Source: an uncultured Eubacteriales bacterium
GTDB taxonomy: Bacteria; Bacillota; Clostridia; Peptostreptococcales; Anaerovoracaceae
NCBI GenBank assembly: GCA_900551415.1
Contig: URWB01000043.1
Span: forward strand, 1-17,237
Direction: 5' to 3'
DNA length: 17,237 bases
In this document: positions 5,578 to 14,081 of the stretch, piece by piece
How positions within the stretch are numbered: position 1 is the stretch's first letter
How the letters are laid out: each line of letters opens with the position of its first letter
Position numbers and translations under genes: made by a program
The notes under the pieces: model-generated
Told to the model about the DNA's origin: nothing
The model's database searches: none
What the model saw: the letters and a program-made list of their open reading frames with translations, nothing else

Positions 5578-6561
5578 CTATTTCAGCATCACACTGTTGT
5601 TAAGCACCGGCACACTGTACAGGAATAATATGTCCTGTCGGTCAAATTCAACAAATTTCCCAACTCTTTCGCTCGGCAGATAACGCGTATCGACTAGGGT
5701 CACCTTGCGATAACATTCTGTGAAGAACGGCGCGATGCTGCTGCCAAAGGAATCCCGGAAAATGATGAGCTCCTTGTCCGTCGTGCTCGCCGGATTTTCG
5801 ATGGTCAGCAGTGACTTCGCGCCGTCGAGGAACATATCGTAGCCTTCGCCATCCTCGCTCGCGGCGCTTGCGATGGTATAGACTCCTGTTGTGACATACC
5901 GCTCATCCTCGCTCGCGTAATCGGTCACGATACAGCCAGCCAAGGCTTCATTTGTCAGATAGATCAGTTCCTCCGGCTCCATCGCAAGATCGCTTTGGCG
6001 TCCGTAAGCTCCAATAAAGCTGTCATTTGCTACAGCCTTGTCGTACTCCGCCGTCAGCTCACAGCCCATCGCCTCCGCGATCCGCTGTGCCACCGGATAG
6101 ATCTTTTCCTGCCGCCAGTGCGCGTCAGTCTTGTAATAGCTTTCCATATCCAAAAGGTCGTCAAGCTCGATATAGGAAGCAAAGTCCTCCGTATCCGCCT
6201 GCATGCGCGCGTATAGCTCGCTGTAATCGATGACATTCTGCCCCTCTGCCTCAAATGCCCAGGCGTTCTTGTCTGGTACGATCGCGAAATAAGTTTTTAC
6301 GTCCTGATCCTTCAGATAAAGCTCGTAAATCTTCCGCAGCTTTTCGCCTGCTTTGTCCAGCGACTGCTCATCCATCGGATATTCCGACTTGATGATATAG
6401 CCGTTGTAATCATAGAAGCCCTTATCATCTGCCTTGACCTTAACGCCGGACGAACGGCAGCTCGTCAAAAGTGAAGCTGCCAGCAGCACTGCAAGGCACA
6501 GCATTGCGATCCGTTTTGCGGCTCGTTTCACGTCCGGTTTGATTCTTTTTTCTTTTTTCAT
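5578..6561 (-). CDS. DHHW-family (AlgX/AlgJ-like) lipoprotein
   Basis: This 327-residue lipoprotein has the lipobox LLTSC with Cys35. The body resembles the SGNH-hydrolase-like DHHW family, related to AlgJ/AlgX proteins that help O-acetylate surface polymers. TDAHW at 145-149 keeps the Asp146-x-His148 pair although the first His of DHHW is Ala, and RDSFG at 269-273 supplies Ser271 as the possible nucleophile. I chose the ATG at 6561 because AGGGAG precedes it; the GTG at 6612 has no good site. It follows the DUF4358-like gene by 119 bases, probably in one operon. Such proteins usually work with an MBOAT acyltransferase, and none is in the window. The enzymatic role is therefore inferred. Confidence 0.8.
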   Translation of the reverse strand: MKKEKRIKPDVKRAAKRIAMLCLAVLLAASLLTSCRSSGVKVKADDKGFYDYNGYIIKSEYPMDEQSLDKAGEKLRKIYELYLKDQDVKTYFAIVPDKNAWAFEAEGQNVIDYSELYARMQADTEDFASYIELDDLLDMESYYKTDAHWRQEKIYPVAQRIAEAMGCELTAEYDKAVANDSFIGAYGRQSDLAMEPEELIYLTNEALAGCIVTDYASEDERYVTTGVYTIASAASEDGEGYDMFLDGAKSLLTIENPASTTDKELIIFRDSFGSSIAPFFTECYRKVTLVDTRYLPSERVGKFVEFDRQDILFLYSVPVLNNSVMLK

Positions 6562-6680
6562 CGGTTTTCTCCCTGTTTCGACAAAATATTCAATCTTTCG
6601 CGTGTCTTTCACGCTATCGCAAGATTCCGCCGTTACAGCCGGATTCTCAAAGGCGGATACCGAAAGCAGTTTCTCCGGCG

Positions 6681-7535
6681 CTATTCGATATTTTCTTCAC
6701 AGTAAACCTTCGCGTCCTGATAAGCCTTTAGGGTTTTGCTCTTGAAGGTATCGATCAGATCCGCCGCGCCGAATGCGCTGACCACATAGCCGTTTACCTT
6801 GATGATAACAAATTTGTCCGGAAATCCGCAGACCCAGCGTCTGTTCTCGATGCTCTCCTTCATCGCCTTCGCGAACTTGTCCGCATTCTTGCTGTCCTTA
6901 AGCTGGAACGCGCCCGCTGTAAACGTATTGAGGTTCATCATGTGCGTCAACGATGCCGCATTTTTGAGCAGATCCGCGGAATCCTCCGGAACTGCAAGGG
7001 TCGATTCCAGTACGGCGCTGTCACTGACGTCAAACTTGCCCGGCGCGTCATCTTTCGCGTTTTCCTCGGAATAGTCTCCGCCGGAAGCAGGGAATTTATC
7101 ATCCTCACTGTAGCTCTTCCAAACAGTGTTCAGAAGATTCAGCGGCGAGCTTGGCTTGTTTGCTTTGTCAGTGTCATGCTTATCTGCGGACGGTTTTGAA
7201 GTCGATGGCTTGCTTGCGGAAGGTTTTGAAGCAGCCGGCTTATCCGTACTCGCGGACGGTTTTTGTTCCGGCTTAGAAGCCTCATCCTCCTTCGTGGTAT
7301 CGTCTTTCTGATGATCATCAGGTTTCTGCGCGCTGTCCTCCCCCGACGGATCCGCATCTTGATCTTCTTTGCCCGTATCAGCGCCGGCAGTGTCCCCTGC
7401 GCTTTCACTTCCCGCAGCGTTGTCTCCCGCTGCCGGATTGTCCGTATCAGGATCCTGTGGCTGATCGCTTGCTGTGCATGCCGCAAAGCTAAAAACCAGG
7501 CATACGGCAAGCAATAAACATAAAAACTTTTTCAT
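6681..7535 (-). CDS. DUF4358-like lipoprotein with long disordered linker
   Basis: The product is 284 residues, starting at the ATG at 7535 behind ACGGAGG. The signal peptide ends in FAAC with the lipid Cys at residue 20. Residues about 21-135 are low complexity: first Asp/Glu/Ala/Gly-rich, then repeats of Ser-Lys-Pro-Ser type. The linker could span the cell wall. The C-terminal part (about 180-284) resembles DUF4358: an Asp/Ser-Ala-Val entry, a MMNLNTFTAGAFQLKDS segment, a helix ending in ENRRW, then a beta stretch with KVNGYVVSAFG. DUF4358 proteins often neighbour DHHW proteins in Clostridia, as here. Biochemical function is unknown; a surface-polymer modification accessory is the best guess. 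Confidence 0.72.
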   Translation of the reverse strand: MKKFLCLLLAVCLVFSFAACTASDQPQDPDTDNPAAGDNAAGSESAGDTAGADTGKEDQDADPSGEDSAQKPDDHQKDDTTKEDEASKPEQKPSASTDKPAASKPSASKPSTSKPSADKHDTDKANKPSSPLNLLNTVWKSYSEDDKFPASGGDYSEENAKDDAPGKFDVSDSAVLESTLAVPEDSADLLKNAASLTHMMNLNTFTAGAFQLKDSKNADKFAKAMKESIENRRWVCGFPDKFVIIKVNGYVVSAFGAADLIDTFKSKTLKAYQDAKVYCEENIE

Positions 7536-7564
7536 TTGTGTTTTCCTCCGTAATCTCAAAAATA

Positions 7565-7593
7565 ATTGTACCATAAGCTTAGTCGCATGGAAA
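7565..7593 (-). promoter_or_regulatory. Promoter of the DUF4358-DHHW operon
   Basis: On the minus strand -10 TACAAT (7570-7565) is preceded by TGG, an extended -10. A weak -35 TTTCCA (7593-7588) lies 17 bases upstream. The ATG at 7535 is 30 bases downstream. Confidence 0.6.
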
Positions 7594-7721
7594 GAGAAAA
7601 ACCCTCACTTTTCTTTTAGGATAAAGACTCCCATAACAAAAGCCCAGATTTTCATGTACGCATAACACTCTTTTGCAAGGAGTTTTTGTCGTGATTCCGA
7701 AAATATCGGCCAGCGATATTT

Positions 7722-7785
7722 CCTAAATAAAAAATCGACAGCGCAAAGGGACTGATAAGCTTTCGTTTTTGCAGCTGTCGATTTT
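7722..7785 (-). terminator. Long hairpin terminator after the first MFS gene
   Basis: AAAATCGACAGC (7731-7742) pairs with GCTGTCGATTTT (7774-7785), and the stem continues with GCAAA/TTTGC after one bulged A. The minus-strand transcript runs on into TTTTTTATTT. It lies about 40 bases after the MFS stop. The rest of 7575-7821 shows only the promoter of the next operon. Confidence 0.8.
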
Positions 7786-7821
7786 ATTTCAGATTTGTTT
7801 TGCGGTTTGCGCAAAATGAAG

Positions 7822-9105
7822 TTATTCTTCTGCTTCTTTTACCGTTTCCGCTTGCTTTGCGGCATTTAAGGATTTTACTTTTTTTGCAAGTGTCAAGGAA
7901 AGAACAACCGCAATAACACAGCATATGCCAAAGAATATAAACATTCTGAAATAGCCTGCTTCTTCACCATAGTTGTCAAGCCAGCTTCCAATCATTGCGG
8001 GTACGAAAAGGTCCGGAAGATAGATGACCATGGAAGATAGTCCGATTGCAGTTGCTGTATAAGTAATCGGGATATCGATTTCATTGAGGATAGACCACAT
8101 AACGCCATAGAGCATCATGGCAAAAGCAGATGCTAAAAGAGAAATTACAATGGCCGGAATGACACTTTCTTTTCCTGCCGGAATCTGCGTCGTGATAAAA
8201 AACAGAATCGCAAGCACGATGAACCCATATCCATAAAGTTTAAGGGTAGATTTTAAAAGCTTATCCGCAATGTAGCCACCTAGCGGCGATAAGAAGTAGA
8301 ACACATAGCCCCTGATGATTCCTAAAAACGCGGAATCAGATACATCCATTCCGACTTGGGAAGTTAGATACGGTGTGAAATAAGATACATTACTGTAAAT
8401 CGTGTACATGATAAACATGATGATAGATGCCCACCATAAATACGGATTACGAACGGCTTTCCCGATATCGCTGATTTTAAAACGATCTTCTTCTGCGAGT
8501 TGCCCTTCTTCTGTTTCGCTTTCTTTAAACGTAATCTGTACGAAAACCGCGGCAATTATAACCGCGACAGACATTCCAATGATGGTGCGAAACATCGCAT
8601 CATGATTATCATCGGTAGAGGCATACAAACCCCAAAAGATGAAACTGCATACCAGACTAATAACTGAGCCAAGGGCGTAATACCAACCATAGGTACTTCC
8701 GGAATTATCCTTGCCCCCCAATAGGCGCAAGCCTTTGTTCAGCGCGGTCCAAAATACGAAGCTAGTGGTCACCGCAAATAGGAAGAATACAATCATAGCG
8801 GTGATATAGTTCATGGAAAAGGCCATGACAAAGCCCAAAATACCGGTGCCTACCAAAGATAACACCAACATCTTCTTCGCCGAAAACTTATCAGCCAAAA
8901 TTCCACCCGGAATGTATAAAATCAGGCATCCGACTGCATAAGCAGACAGCAAAAAACCCGCCTGCGCGTTTGTCATTCCAAAAGCAGGAAGCAGTTTATC
9001 ATAATAGACATACTTAATGTATGGCAACTCATAAATAACGCTTCCGGCAATGGAGAATGATATGACTGCGAGAAGAGTGTTAAAACTCAGTTTTTCTTTT
9101 TTCAT
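7822..9105 (-). CDS. Major facilitator superfamily transporter
   Basis: This is a 427-residue protein with about 12 membrane helices and a central charged loop (near residues 195-225, KESETEEGQLAEEDRF). The MFS signature between helices 2 and 3 appears as GGILADKFSAKKM, and a related GGYIADKLLKS motif lies between helices 8 and 9. A GAAGGAG site precedes the ATG. The protein is a paralogue of the MFS at 11376-12635: both share the WxALNKG/WSAFLKV region and the late G(S/T)WLDN motif. It is transcribed away from the peptidase operon. The substrate cannot be read from sequence; a peptide, amino acid or organic anion is likely from context. Confidence 0.88.
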   Translation of the reverse strand: MKKEKLSFNTLLAVISFSIAGSVIYELPYIKYVYYDKLLPAFGMTNAQAGFLLSAYAVGCLILYIPGGILADKFSAKKMLVLSLVGTGILGFVMAFSMNYITAMIVFFLFAVTTSFVFWTALNKGLRLLGGKDNSGSTYGWYYALGSVISLVCSFIFWGLYASTDDNHDAMFRTIIGMSVAVIIAAVFVQITFKESETEEGQLAEEDRFKISDIGKAVRNPYLWWASIIMFIMYTIYSNVSYFTPYLTSQVGMDVSDSAFLGIIRGYVFYFLSPLGGYIADKLLKSTLKLYGYGFIVLAILFFITTQIPAGKESVIPAIVISLLASAFAMMLYGVMWSILNEIDIPITYTATAIGLSSMVIYLPDLFVPAMIGSWLDNYGEEAGYFRMFIFFGICCVIAVVLSLTLAKKVKSLNAAKQAETVKEAEE

Positions 9106-9188
9106 GTTTTTTCTCCTTCAAACTTCATCAGGTATACCTTGCAATTCGTGCGTTCCCAAGATCTTTTTTTATGCTAATTTTACTATAT

Positions 9189-9217
9189 AGGATATGATTA
9201 TTTTAATAAATAGCCAA
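9189..9217 (-). promoter_or_regulatory. Leftward promoter of the first MFS gene (possible)
   Basis: On the minus strand TTGGCT (9217-9212), 17 bases, TATCCT (9194-9189). The region is very AT-rich and other pairings, for example a TATAGT -10 slightly downstream, are possible. Confidence 0.4.
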
Positions 9218-9233
9218 AAAATTTTTTTAGACC

Positions 9234-9266
9234 AGTCCAAAATGCATACTTCCACTATTTTGGACT
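9234..9266. promoter_or_regulatory. Inverted repeat operator in the divergent promoter region
   Basis: AGTCCAAAAT (9234-9243) and ATTTTGGACT (9257-9266) are perfect 10-base arms 13 bases apart. They straddle the rightward -35 box and lie upstream of the leftward promoter, so one protein could control both directions. The MocR-type regulator of the operon is the obvious candidate. Confidence 0.65.
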
Positions 9267-9278
9267 TTGTTATATAAT
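9250..9278 (+). promoter_or_regulatory. Rightward promoter of the peptidase operon
   Basis: -35 TTCCAC (9250-9255), 17 bases, and a perfect -10 TATAAT (9273-9278). The ATG at 9350 is about 65 bases past the expected start. The weak -35 box enclosed by the inverted repeat suits an activated or repressed promoter. Confidence 0.65.
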
Positions 9279-9349
9279 AATGGTACAAGTTCAGAAGTTC
9301 CCTGCTGGCGGTAGAATACACGCCGTATACATTTTTAAAGGAGAATACA

Positions 9350-11353
9350 ATGAAAAAGATTACCCCTGACTTCTTTAAGGAATACGTTAATACAACGGAT
9401 ATGCAGTATAACGGCAACGACCTGTTTTCGTTTGTTCGCTATGACACCGTTTTTGAAGAGGACAAATATGTTTCCAATCTATGGCTTTTTGACATGAACA
9501 CCAACACTGTCAAAGAACAGCTGACTTTCGACGATTCTGTCGGCATGCACCAGTGGCTCGATGAAGAAAACATTATCATCGCAACAGCTAGAACCGAAGC
9601 AGAAAAAGCCGCACAGGAAAAAGGAATCCCTTTAGTAATTTTTTATAAGTTTAATATTCTGAGCAAGGAATATACCAAGCTGTTTGAAGTATACAAGAAT
9701 GTCTACAAATTTGAACGTATCGACGATGATCGCTATCTTCTGCTGGCCAGCGAAAATAAAATGCGTGATCGTTACCTGGAAGCCGCCGGCGGCGACTGGG
9801 ATGAGTATATCAAGATTCAAGAAAAGGAAAGCAAATACTTTATCGCCGATGAAGTTCCGTTTTGGACGAATGACGGAGGATACTGTAATCAGGAGCGTGG
9901 CCGAGTCTATCTTTACGACAGCGGCGAGTTGAAGCAACTTACACAGGATGATATCAGCGTTTATGATATCAAATCCTACAAAAATCTGTACGGCCTCTTT
10001 TACGGCGTAGAATCCGGCGGCATGCAGCGAACTGAGGGCAAAGTCTATAAAATCAACTACAAAAACATGGAGATTACACCGATTGATGACTCAAACCATT
10101 ACATCTACACCAAGATTCAACCGATTGATGAAACGCATATTTTGCTTGGTCGCAATGACCGAAGTTTTCATGGGGAATATCAAAATGAATACATTGACAT
10201 TTTAGATATGAATACCGGCGAGTTTACACGAAACAACAAAACTACAGATATCCACTACTACGATAATGTGCTGACCGACATTACCTATCTCAGTGGCTGG
10301 TTAAACAAGATCTTGACAACGCCAAACGGTATCATCTATATCAGTACGCGCGGCGGCAGTTCCAAACTCTACTTCAGTCCATTCGGCGATGACAGTATGC
10401 AAGAACTGACACATCCGGATGGCAAAATTCTGGACTACTTCCTCTGTGGCGACAAAATTTACATGTCTGCGATACGTGGTCTCTCTGGAGGCGAATTCTA
10501 TATTCTTGACCTTGTCACCGGTAAAGAAACGCAGGTTAGCAACTATAACGACCATTTAGAAAATGAATACAACTATCCGCAAATGGAAATCTGTAATTTC
10601 ATAAATTCCGACGGTCTGGAAATTGAGGGTTGGCTGATGAAACCAGTCGATTTCGCTCCAGATAAAAAATATCCGGCGATCCTCTTCATCCATGGTGGTC
10701 CAGGCTCTGCTTATGGCCCGGTAGCAACTCACGAAATGTTTGCGATGTGCGCGGAAGGCTATGGTGTTTTTTACTGTAACCCAAGAGGTTCTGAAGGAAA
10801 GGGCGGTGCTTTCGCTGATATTCGCACGAAATGGGGTACTGTTGATTATCGGGATCTTATGGAATTTACCGATACAGTTCTCGCGCGTAATCCTTGGATT
10901 GACGTAAGCCGGGTCGGCATCACCGGTGGTTCTTACGGCGGCATCATCATCAACTGGATTATCGGCCATACGAACCGTTATAAAGCAGCCATTTCTGACC
11001 GCTGTGTTTCTAACCTGATTAGTGACTATGGCATGTCAGATATCGGTTTCCCATGCAATAAAGATACCTATGGAACAACCCCTTGGGAAAATCTTGAATA
11101 TCTTTGGGATCAATCCGGACTGAAATACGCTCCGAATATCAAGACACCGGTTCTCTTTATCCATGGCGTGGATGACTACCGCTGCACTTATGACCATGCT
11201 CTTCAGCTGCACAGCGCGATTACCTACTTCGGCGGCATATCTAGAGTTTTCGCGGTCAAAGGCGAAACACATGAACTTTGCCGCAGCGGAAGTCCCAAAA
11301 ACCGGGAACGCAGAATTCTCGAAATGCTTCATTGGTTCGAAAAATATCTGTAA
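9350..11353 (+). CDS. S9 family peptidase (acylaminoacyl-peptidase/prolyl-oligopeptidase type)
   Basis: This is a 667-residue serine peptidase that should cleave short peptides or acyl-peptides in the cytoplasm; it has no signal peptide. Residues about 1-400 form the beta-propeller that screens substrate size, and the rest is an alpha/beta hydrolase. The catalytic Ser528 is in GGSYGG; Asp609 is in GVDDYRC and His641 in GETHEL. The oxyanion region HGGPGSAYG and the NPRGS motif are typical of the S9C group. The ATG at 9350 has AAGGAG 7 bases before it. As first gene of an operon with a transporter, a MocR-type regulator and an AbgA-like hydrolase, it probably completes the breakdown of imported peptides. 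Confidence 0.93.
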   Translation: MKKITPDFFKEYVNTTDMQYNGNDLFSFVRYDTVFEEDKYVSNLWLFDMNTNTVKEQLTFDDSVGMHQWLDEENIIIATARTEAEKAAQEKGIPLVIFYKFNILSKEYTKLFEVYKNVYKFERIDDDRYLLLASENKMRDRYLEAAGGDWDEYIKIQEKESKYFIADEVPFWTNDGGYCNQERGRVYLYDSGELKQLTQDDISVYDIKSYKNLYGLFYGVESGGMQRTEGKVYKINYKNMEITPIDDSNHYIYTKIQPIDETHILLGRNDRSFHGEYQNEYIDILDMNTGEFTRNNKTTDIHYYDNVLTDITYLSGWLNKILTTPNGIIYISTRGGSSKLYFSPFGDDSMQELTHPDGKILDYFLCGDKIYMSAIRGLSGGEFYILDLVTGKETQVSNYNDHLENEYNYPQMEICNFINSDGLEIEGWLMKPVDFAPDKKYPAILFIHGGPGSAYGPVATHEMFAMCAEGYGVFYCNPRGSEGKGGAFADIRTKWGTVDYRDLMEFTDTVLARNPWIDVSRVGITGGSYGGIIINWIIGHTNRYKAAISDRCVSNLISDYGMSDIGFPCNKDTYGTTPWENLEYLWDQSGLKYAPNIKTPVLFIHGVDDYRCTYDHALQLHSAITYFGGISRVFAVKGETHELCRSGSPKNRERRILEMLHWFEKYL

Positions 11354-11375
11354 CAGGAAGGACGGGTGAAAAAAA

Positions 11376-12635
11376 ATGAACAAAAACAGCATGGCATACA
11401 AATATCTTATGATCCTCATTGCAACCTGCACGACGGTCGTTTATTTTATCCCTTATGCATGCAATGATTTCTACAACCATTTTATCGACACCTATCATAT
11501 TACATACGGCCAGGCCGGAGATCTTCTTACGTTCTTTGGCATCACCGCTGTCATCGGCTATTTTATCGGCGGGTGGGGTGGCGATAAATTTAATCCCAAA
11601 ATGCTGGTGGTGTGGTCGGCGATTTTAACCGGTCTTGCCGGAACTGTGGTGGCGTTCTCTACCTCCTTTACGATTCTTAAAATCATGTACTTTCTCTTTG
11701 GCATCACCAGTACTTGCATGCACTGGAGCGCCTTTTTGAAGGTAATCAAAAATATTGGAGAAGATGACGAACAAGGTAAACTTTTTGGATTTTATAATTT
11801 TTCCTACGGTCTGTTCGGCATCGCTTGTACCTACCTGATTCTCGGTATGATGGAAACCGCATTGGCAAAATATGAATTCCGCGGCGGTATGATGATTTAC
11901 TGCGTCATCTCCGTTGTCTTTGGTATTCTAACATGGATCTTTGTTCCATATGATGAAGAAAAGGCAAAAGCCAGAGAAGGGGCTGATGATAAAATTGACT
12001 TGAAGCTCATCGGCAAGGTTCTCAAAATGCCGATCACCTGGTACTTAGGTCTCTTTACGCTCGGTTACTTCCTTGTTCGTTCTACTGTGCCTTACCTGAA
12101 TCCATATATGACCGATGCCTTTGGGGTATCCATTGGCATCGCTGCACTTGTCACTAACACACTGCGCAGCGGCATGAACCTCATCGCCGGACCAGTCGGA
12201 GGTTTCTTTATCGACCGCCTCAAAAGTTCTACAAAGGTTGTCATGGTCGGAGGCATTGGAACCCTGCTATTTACTATCGTGCTGATGTTGGTGCCGCAAC
12301 AGCATAACATGATTATTCTGCTGATTACCGTCTGCATTATCCTGCTGCTGTTTTCTTATGTTAACTCAACTGCGCTTTACACACCGGTCACTGAAGCGAG
12401 GGTTCCGTTCAAATATGTCGGAACTGTTTTGGGCGTCGCATCTGCAATTGGTTATTCCTCGGATATTTGGCTGTATAACCTCTGTGGGACGTGGTTGGAC
12501 AACAATGGCAACGCAGGCTATTCCTATATTTGGCTTCTGCAGGCTTTCGGCGCAATTATGATGATCGTCATGGGTCTGCTCCTCGCAGCCACTTACAAGA
12601 AAGTACGTAAAAATGGAAATCAAACTGAATCGTAA
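11376..12635 (+). CDS. Major facilitator superfamily transporter (second)
   Basis: This is a 419-residue protein with about 12 membrane helices and a charged central loop (PYDEEKAKAREGADDKID). The MFS motif between helices 2 and 3 reads GGWGGDKFNPKM, with a partner GGFFIDRLKSS in the second half. It begins 22 bases after the peptidase, behind AGGAAGG, and its 3' end overlaps the regulator gene by 23 bases. It is a paralogue of the divergently encoded MFS at 7822-9105. Its place between peptidase and amidohydrolase suggests it imports their substrate, or exports a product; the direction cannot be told from the sequence. Confidence 0.9.
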   Translation: MNKNSMAYKYLMILIATCTTVVYFIPYACNDFYNHFIDTYHITYGQAGDLLTFFGITAVIGYFIGGWGGDKFNPKMLVVWSAILTGLAGTVVAFSTSFTILKIMYFLFGITSTCMHWSAFLKVIKNIGEDDEQGKLFGFYNFSYGLFGIACTYLILGMMETALAKYEFRGGMMIYCVISVVFGILTWIFVPYDEEKAKAREGADDKIDLKLIGKVLKMPITWYLGLFTLGYFLVRSTVPYLNPYMTDAFGVSIGIAALVTNTLRSGMNLIAGPVGGFFIDRLKSSTKVVMVGGIGTLLFTIVLMLVPQQHNMIILLITVCIILLLFSYVNSTALYTPVTEARVPFKYVGTVLGVASAIGYSSDIWLYNLCGTWLDNNGNAGYSYIWLLQAFGAIMMIVMGLLLAATYKKVRKNGNQTES

Positions 12636-14079
12636 CAATAATACCCCGATCTATTTACAAATCAAGAACGCGATTGCCCAGTTGATCCTCTCCGGACAAC
12701 TTCCTGCTTCTTTTAAACTACCATCGGAGAGAAGCATAGCGGACGATCTCGGGGTTTCCCGCACAACGATGGTGAGAGCTTATCAGGAATTGATTGCAGA
12801 AGGTTTAGTTATCGTTTCTGCAAAACCGAAGGGTTATTTTGTCCGAGAAGCGGCAAAAAAGACACCGATGCGTATTTTTCATCCGCTTGCCAAGATGATA
12901 CGCTACACTTATACTGACAAAGAAAACCTTTTTGACGACCTTTTCAGCCAATCCGGCACCTTAGATTTAATTTCTCTCGCGGGGATCAATGTCAATGTGG
13001 CTGAAGAAGAAGATATTACCTACCACTATAATGATTTTGTCAGTCTTGACGACAAGGAATCATTTCGTTTAAAAACAAATATCCGTCGCATTTTAAGCAA
13101 GCATGACATCTTTGTCGGAGAAAAAAATATTCAGCTTGTTGCGGAAACCACTCAAGCACTTGAATACATCTCTCAGCTTTATTTGAAGGAGGGAGACAAC
13201 ATCATTGTCGAAGAACCTGTGGTTGCAAGCACTGTCAATGTGTTTCGAAATCGCGGCATCAACGTAATCTGCGTAAGAATGACCGAAAACGGTATGGACC
13301 TTGATGACCTTGAAAAACTACTTCCGCTGTATCAGCCAAAGTTCATCTACACCATGCCGAATCTGCACAATCCCACCGGAACCGTTATGCCGTTGGAACA
13401 CCGTATGCGGCTTCTAACTATTGCAGGTCATTGGGGTGTTCCGATTATTGAAGAAAACTCCGTTCGCGATTTTCGCTATGACGGCAAGGAACTCCCATCT
13501 TTGTATGCGTTGGATAACAACCAAATGGTCCTCTACATTGATACTTTTACCTTGACATTCCTCCCAGGCAACAAAATTGCCTATGTAGTAGGTCCTCCCG
13601 AGCCAATCGAAATGATTGGTAAATTAATCTCGACCGGACAAATGACTATATACAAGATGAGCCACGCTATGCTCAATTCTTTTATCGAAAGCGGCGCTTT
13701 TGAACGACGTGTGCAATTTTTACAGAGGTATTATAGACAAAAGAGAGACTATCTTTGCCGGCGACTGATACCGCTCGTCGAAAAGGGACTAATATTCCAA
13801 ATTCCAGAGGGTGGCCTGTGCCTGTGGTGTAAACTTCCGGAAGACGTTAACGAAAAAAAGCTCTTCGCGCTCTGTAAGCAGCGTGGCGTACTTTACATGC
13901 CGGGCAGCGTTTTTTTCCCTTACGGTTACAGCGGAAGCGGCTATATTCGACTTTGTTTTTCTTCCGCAAGCGAGCAGCAGATTGACCGGGCAGTTGAAAT
14001 TTTGAATGTTACTATGGAACTCAGCAAAGACAATATAGGGAGGAGGATTTGCGAAACCAATCCGCAGTTTCGTGAATAA
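12613..14079 (+). CDS. MocR-type (GntR plus aminotransferase fold) regulator lacking the PLP lysine
   Basis: This 488-residue protein has an N-terminal GntR winged helix (about 5-77: TPIYLQIKNAIAQLI, LPSERSIADDLGVSRTTMVRAYQEL, GYFV). A fold-type I aminotransferase domain (about 110-480) keeps NLHNPTG and Arg446 in YIRLCF. Where GabR has the PLP Schiff-base Lys312 in a SK-x-PGLR-type motif, this protein has Leu314 in TFTLTFLPGNK. The EDDY cofactor motif is EENS (280-283), so Asp and Tyr contacts are lost too. The effector domain therefore probably cannot hold PLP covalently. The start is inside the end of the MFS gene, with only a weak AAGAAAG site. It probably regulates this operon through the inverted repeat at 9234-9266. 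Confidence 0.9.
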   Translation: MEIKLNRNNNTPIYLQIKNAIAQLILSGQLPASFKLPSERSIADDLGVSRTTMVRAYQELIAEGLVIVSAKPKGYFVREAAKKTPMRIFHPLAKMIRYTYTDKENLFDDLFSQSGTLDLISLAGINVNVAEEEDITYHYNDFVSLDDKESFRLKTNIRRILSKHDIFVGEKNIQLVAETTQALEYISQLYLKEGDNIIVEEPVVASTVNVFRNRGINVICVRMTENGMDLDDLEKLLPLYQPKFIYTMPNLHNPTGTVMPLEHRMRLLTIAGHWGVPIIEENSVRDFRYDGKELPSLYALDNNQMVLYIDTFTLTFLPGNKIAYVVGPPEPIEMIGKLISTGQMTIYKMSHAMLNSFIESGAFERRVQFLQRYYRQKRDYLCRRLIPLVEKGLIFQIPEGGLCLWCKLPEDVNEKKLFALCKQRGVLYMPGSVFFPYGYSGSGYIRLCFSSASEQQIDRAVEILNVTMELSKDNIGRRICETNPQFRE

Positions 14080-14081
14080 TC

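Noticed and set aside
7605..7814. 69-codon minus-strand open frame between operons
   Set aside because: It runs through the terminator hairpin at 7722-7785 and has no ribosome binding site; the composition is not protein-like.
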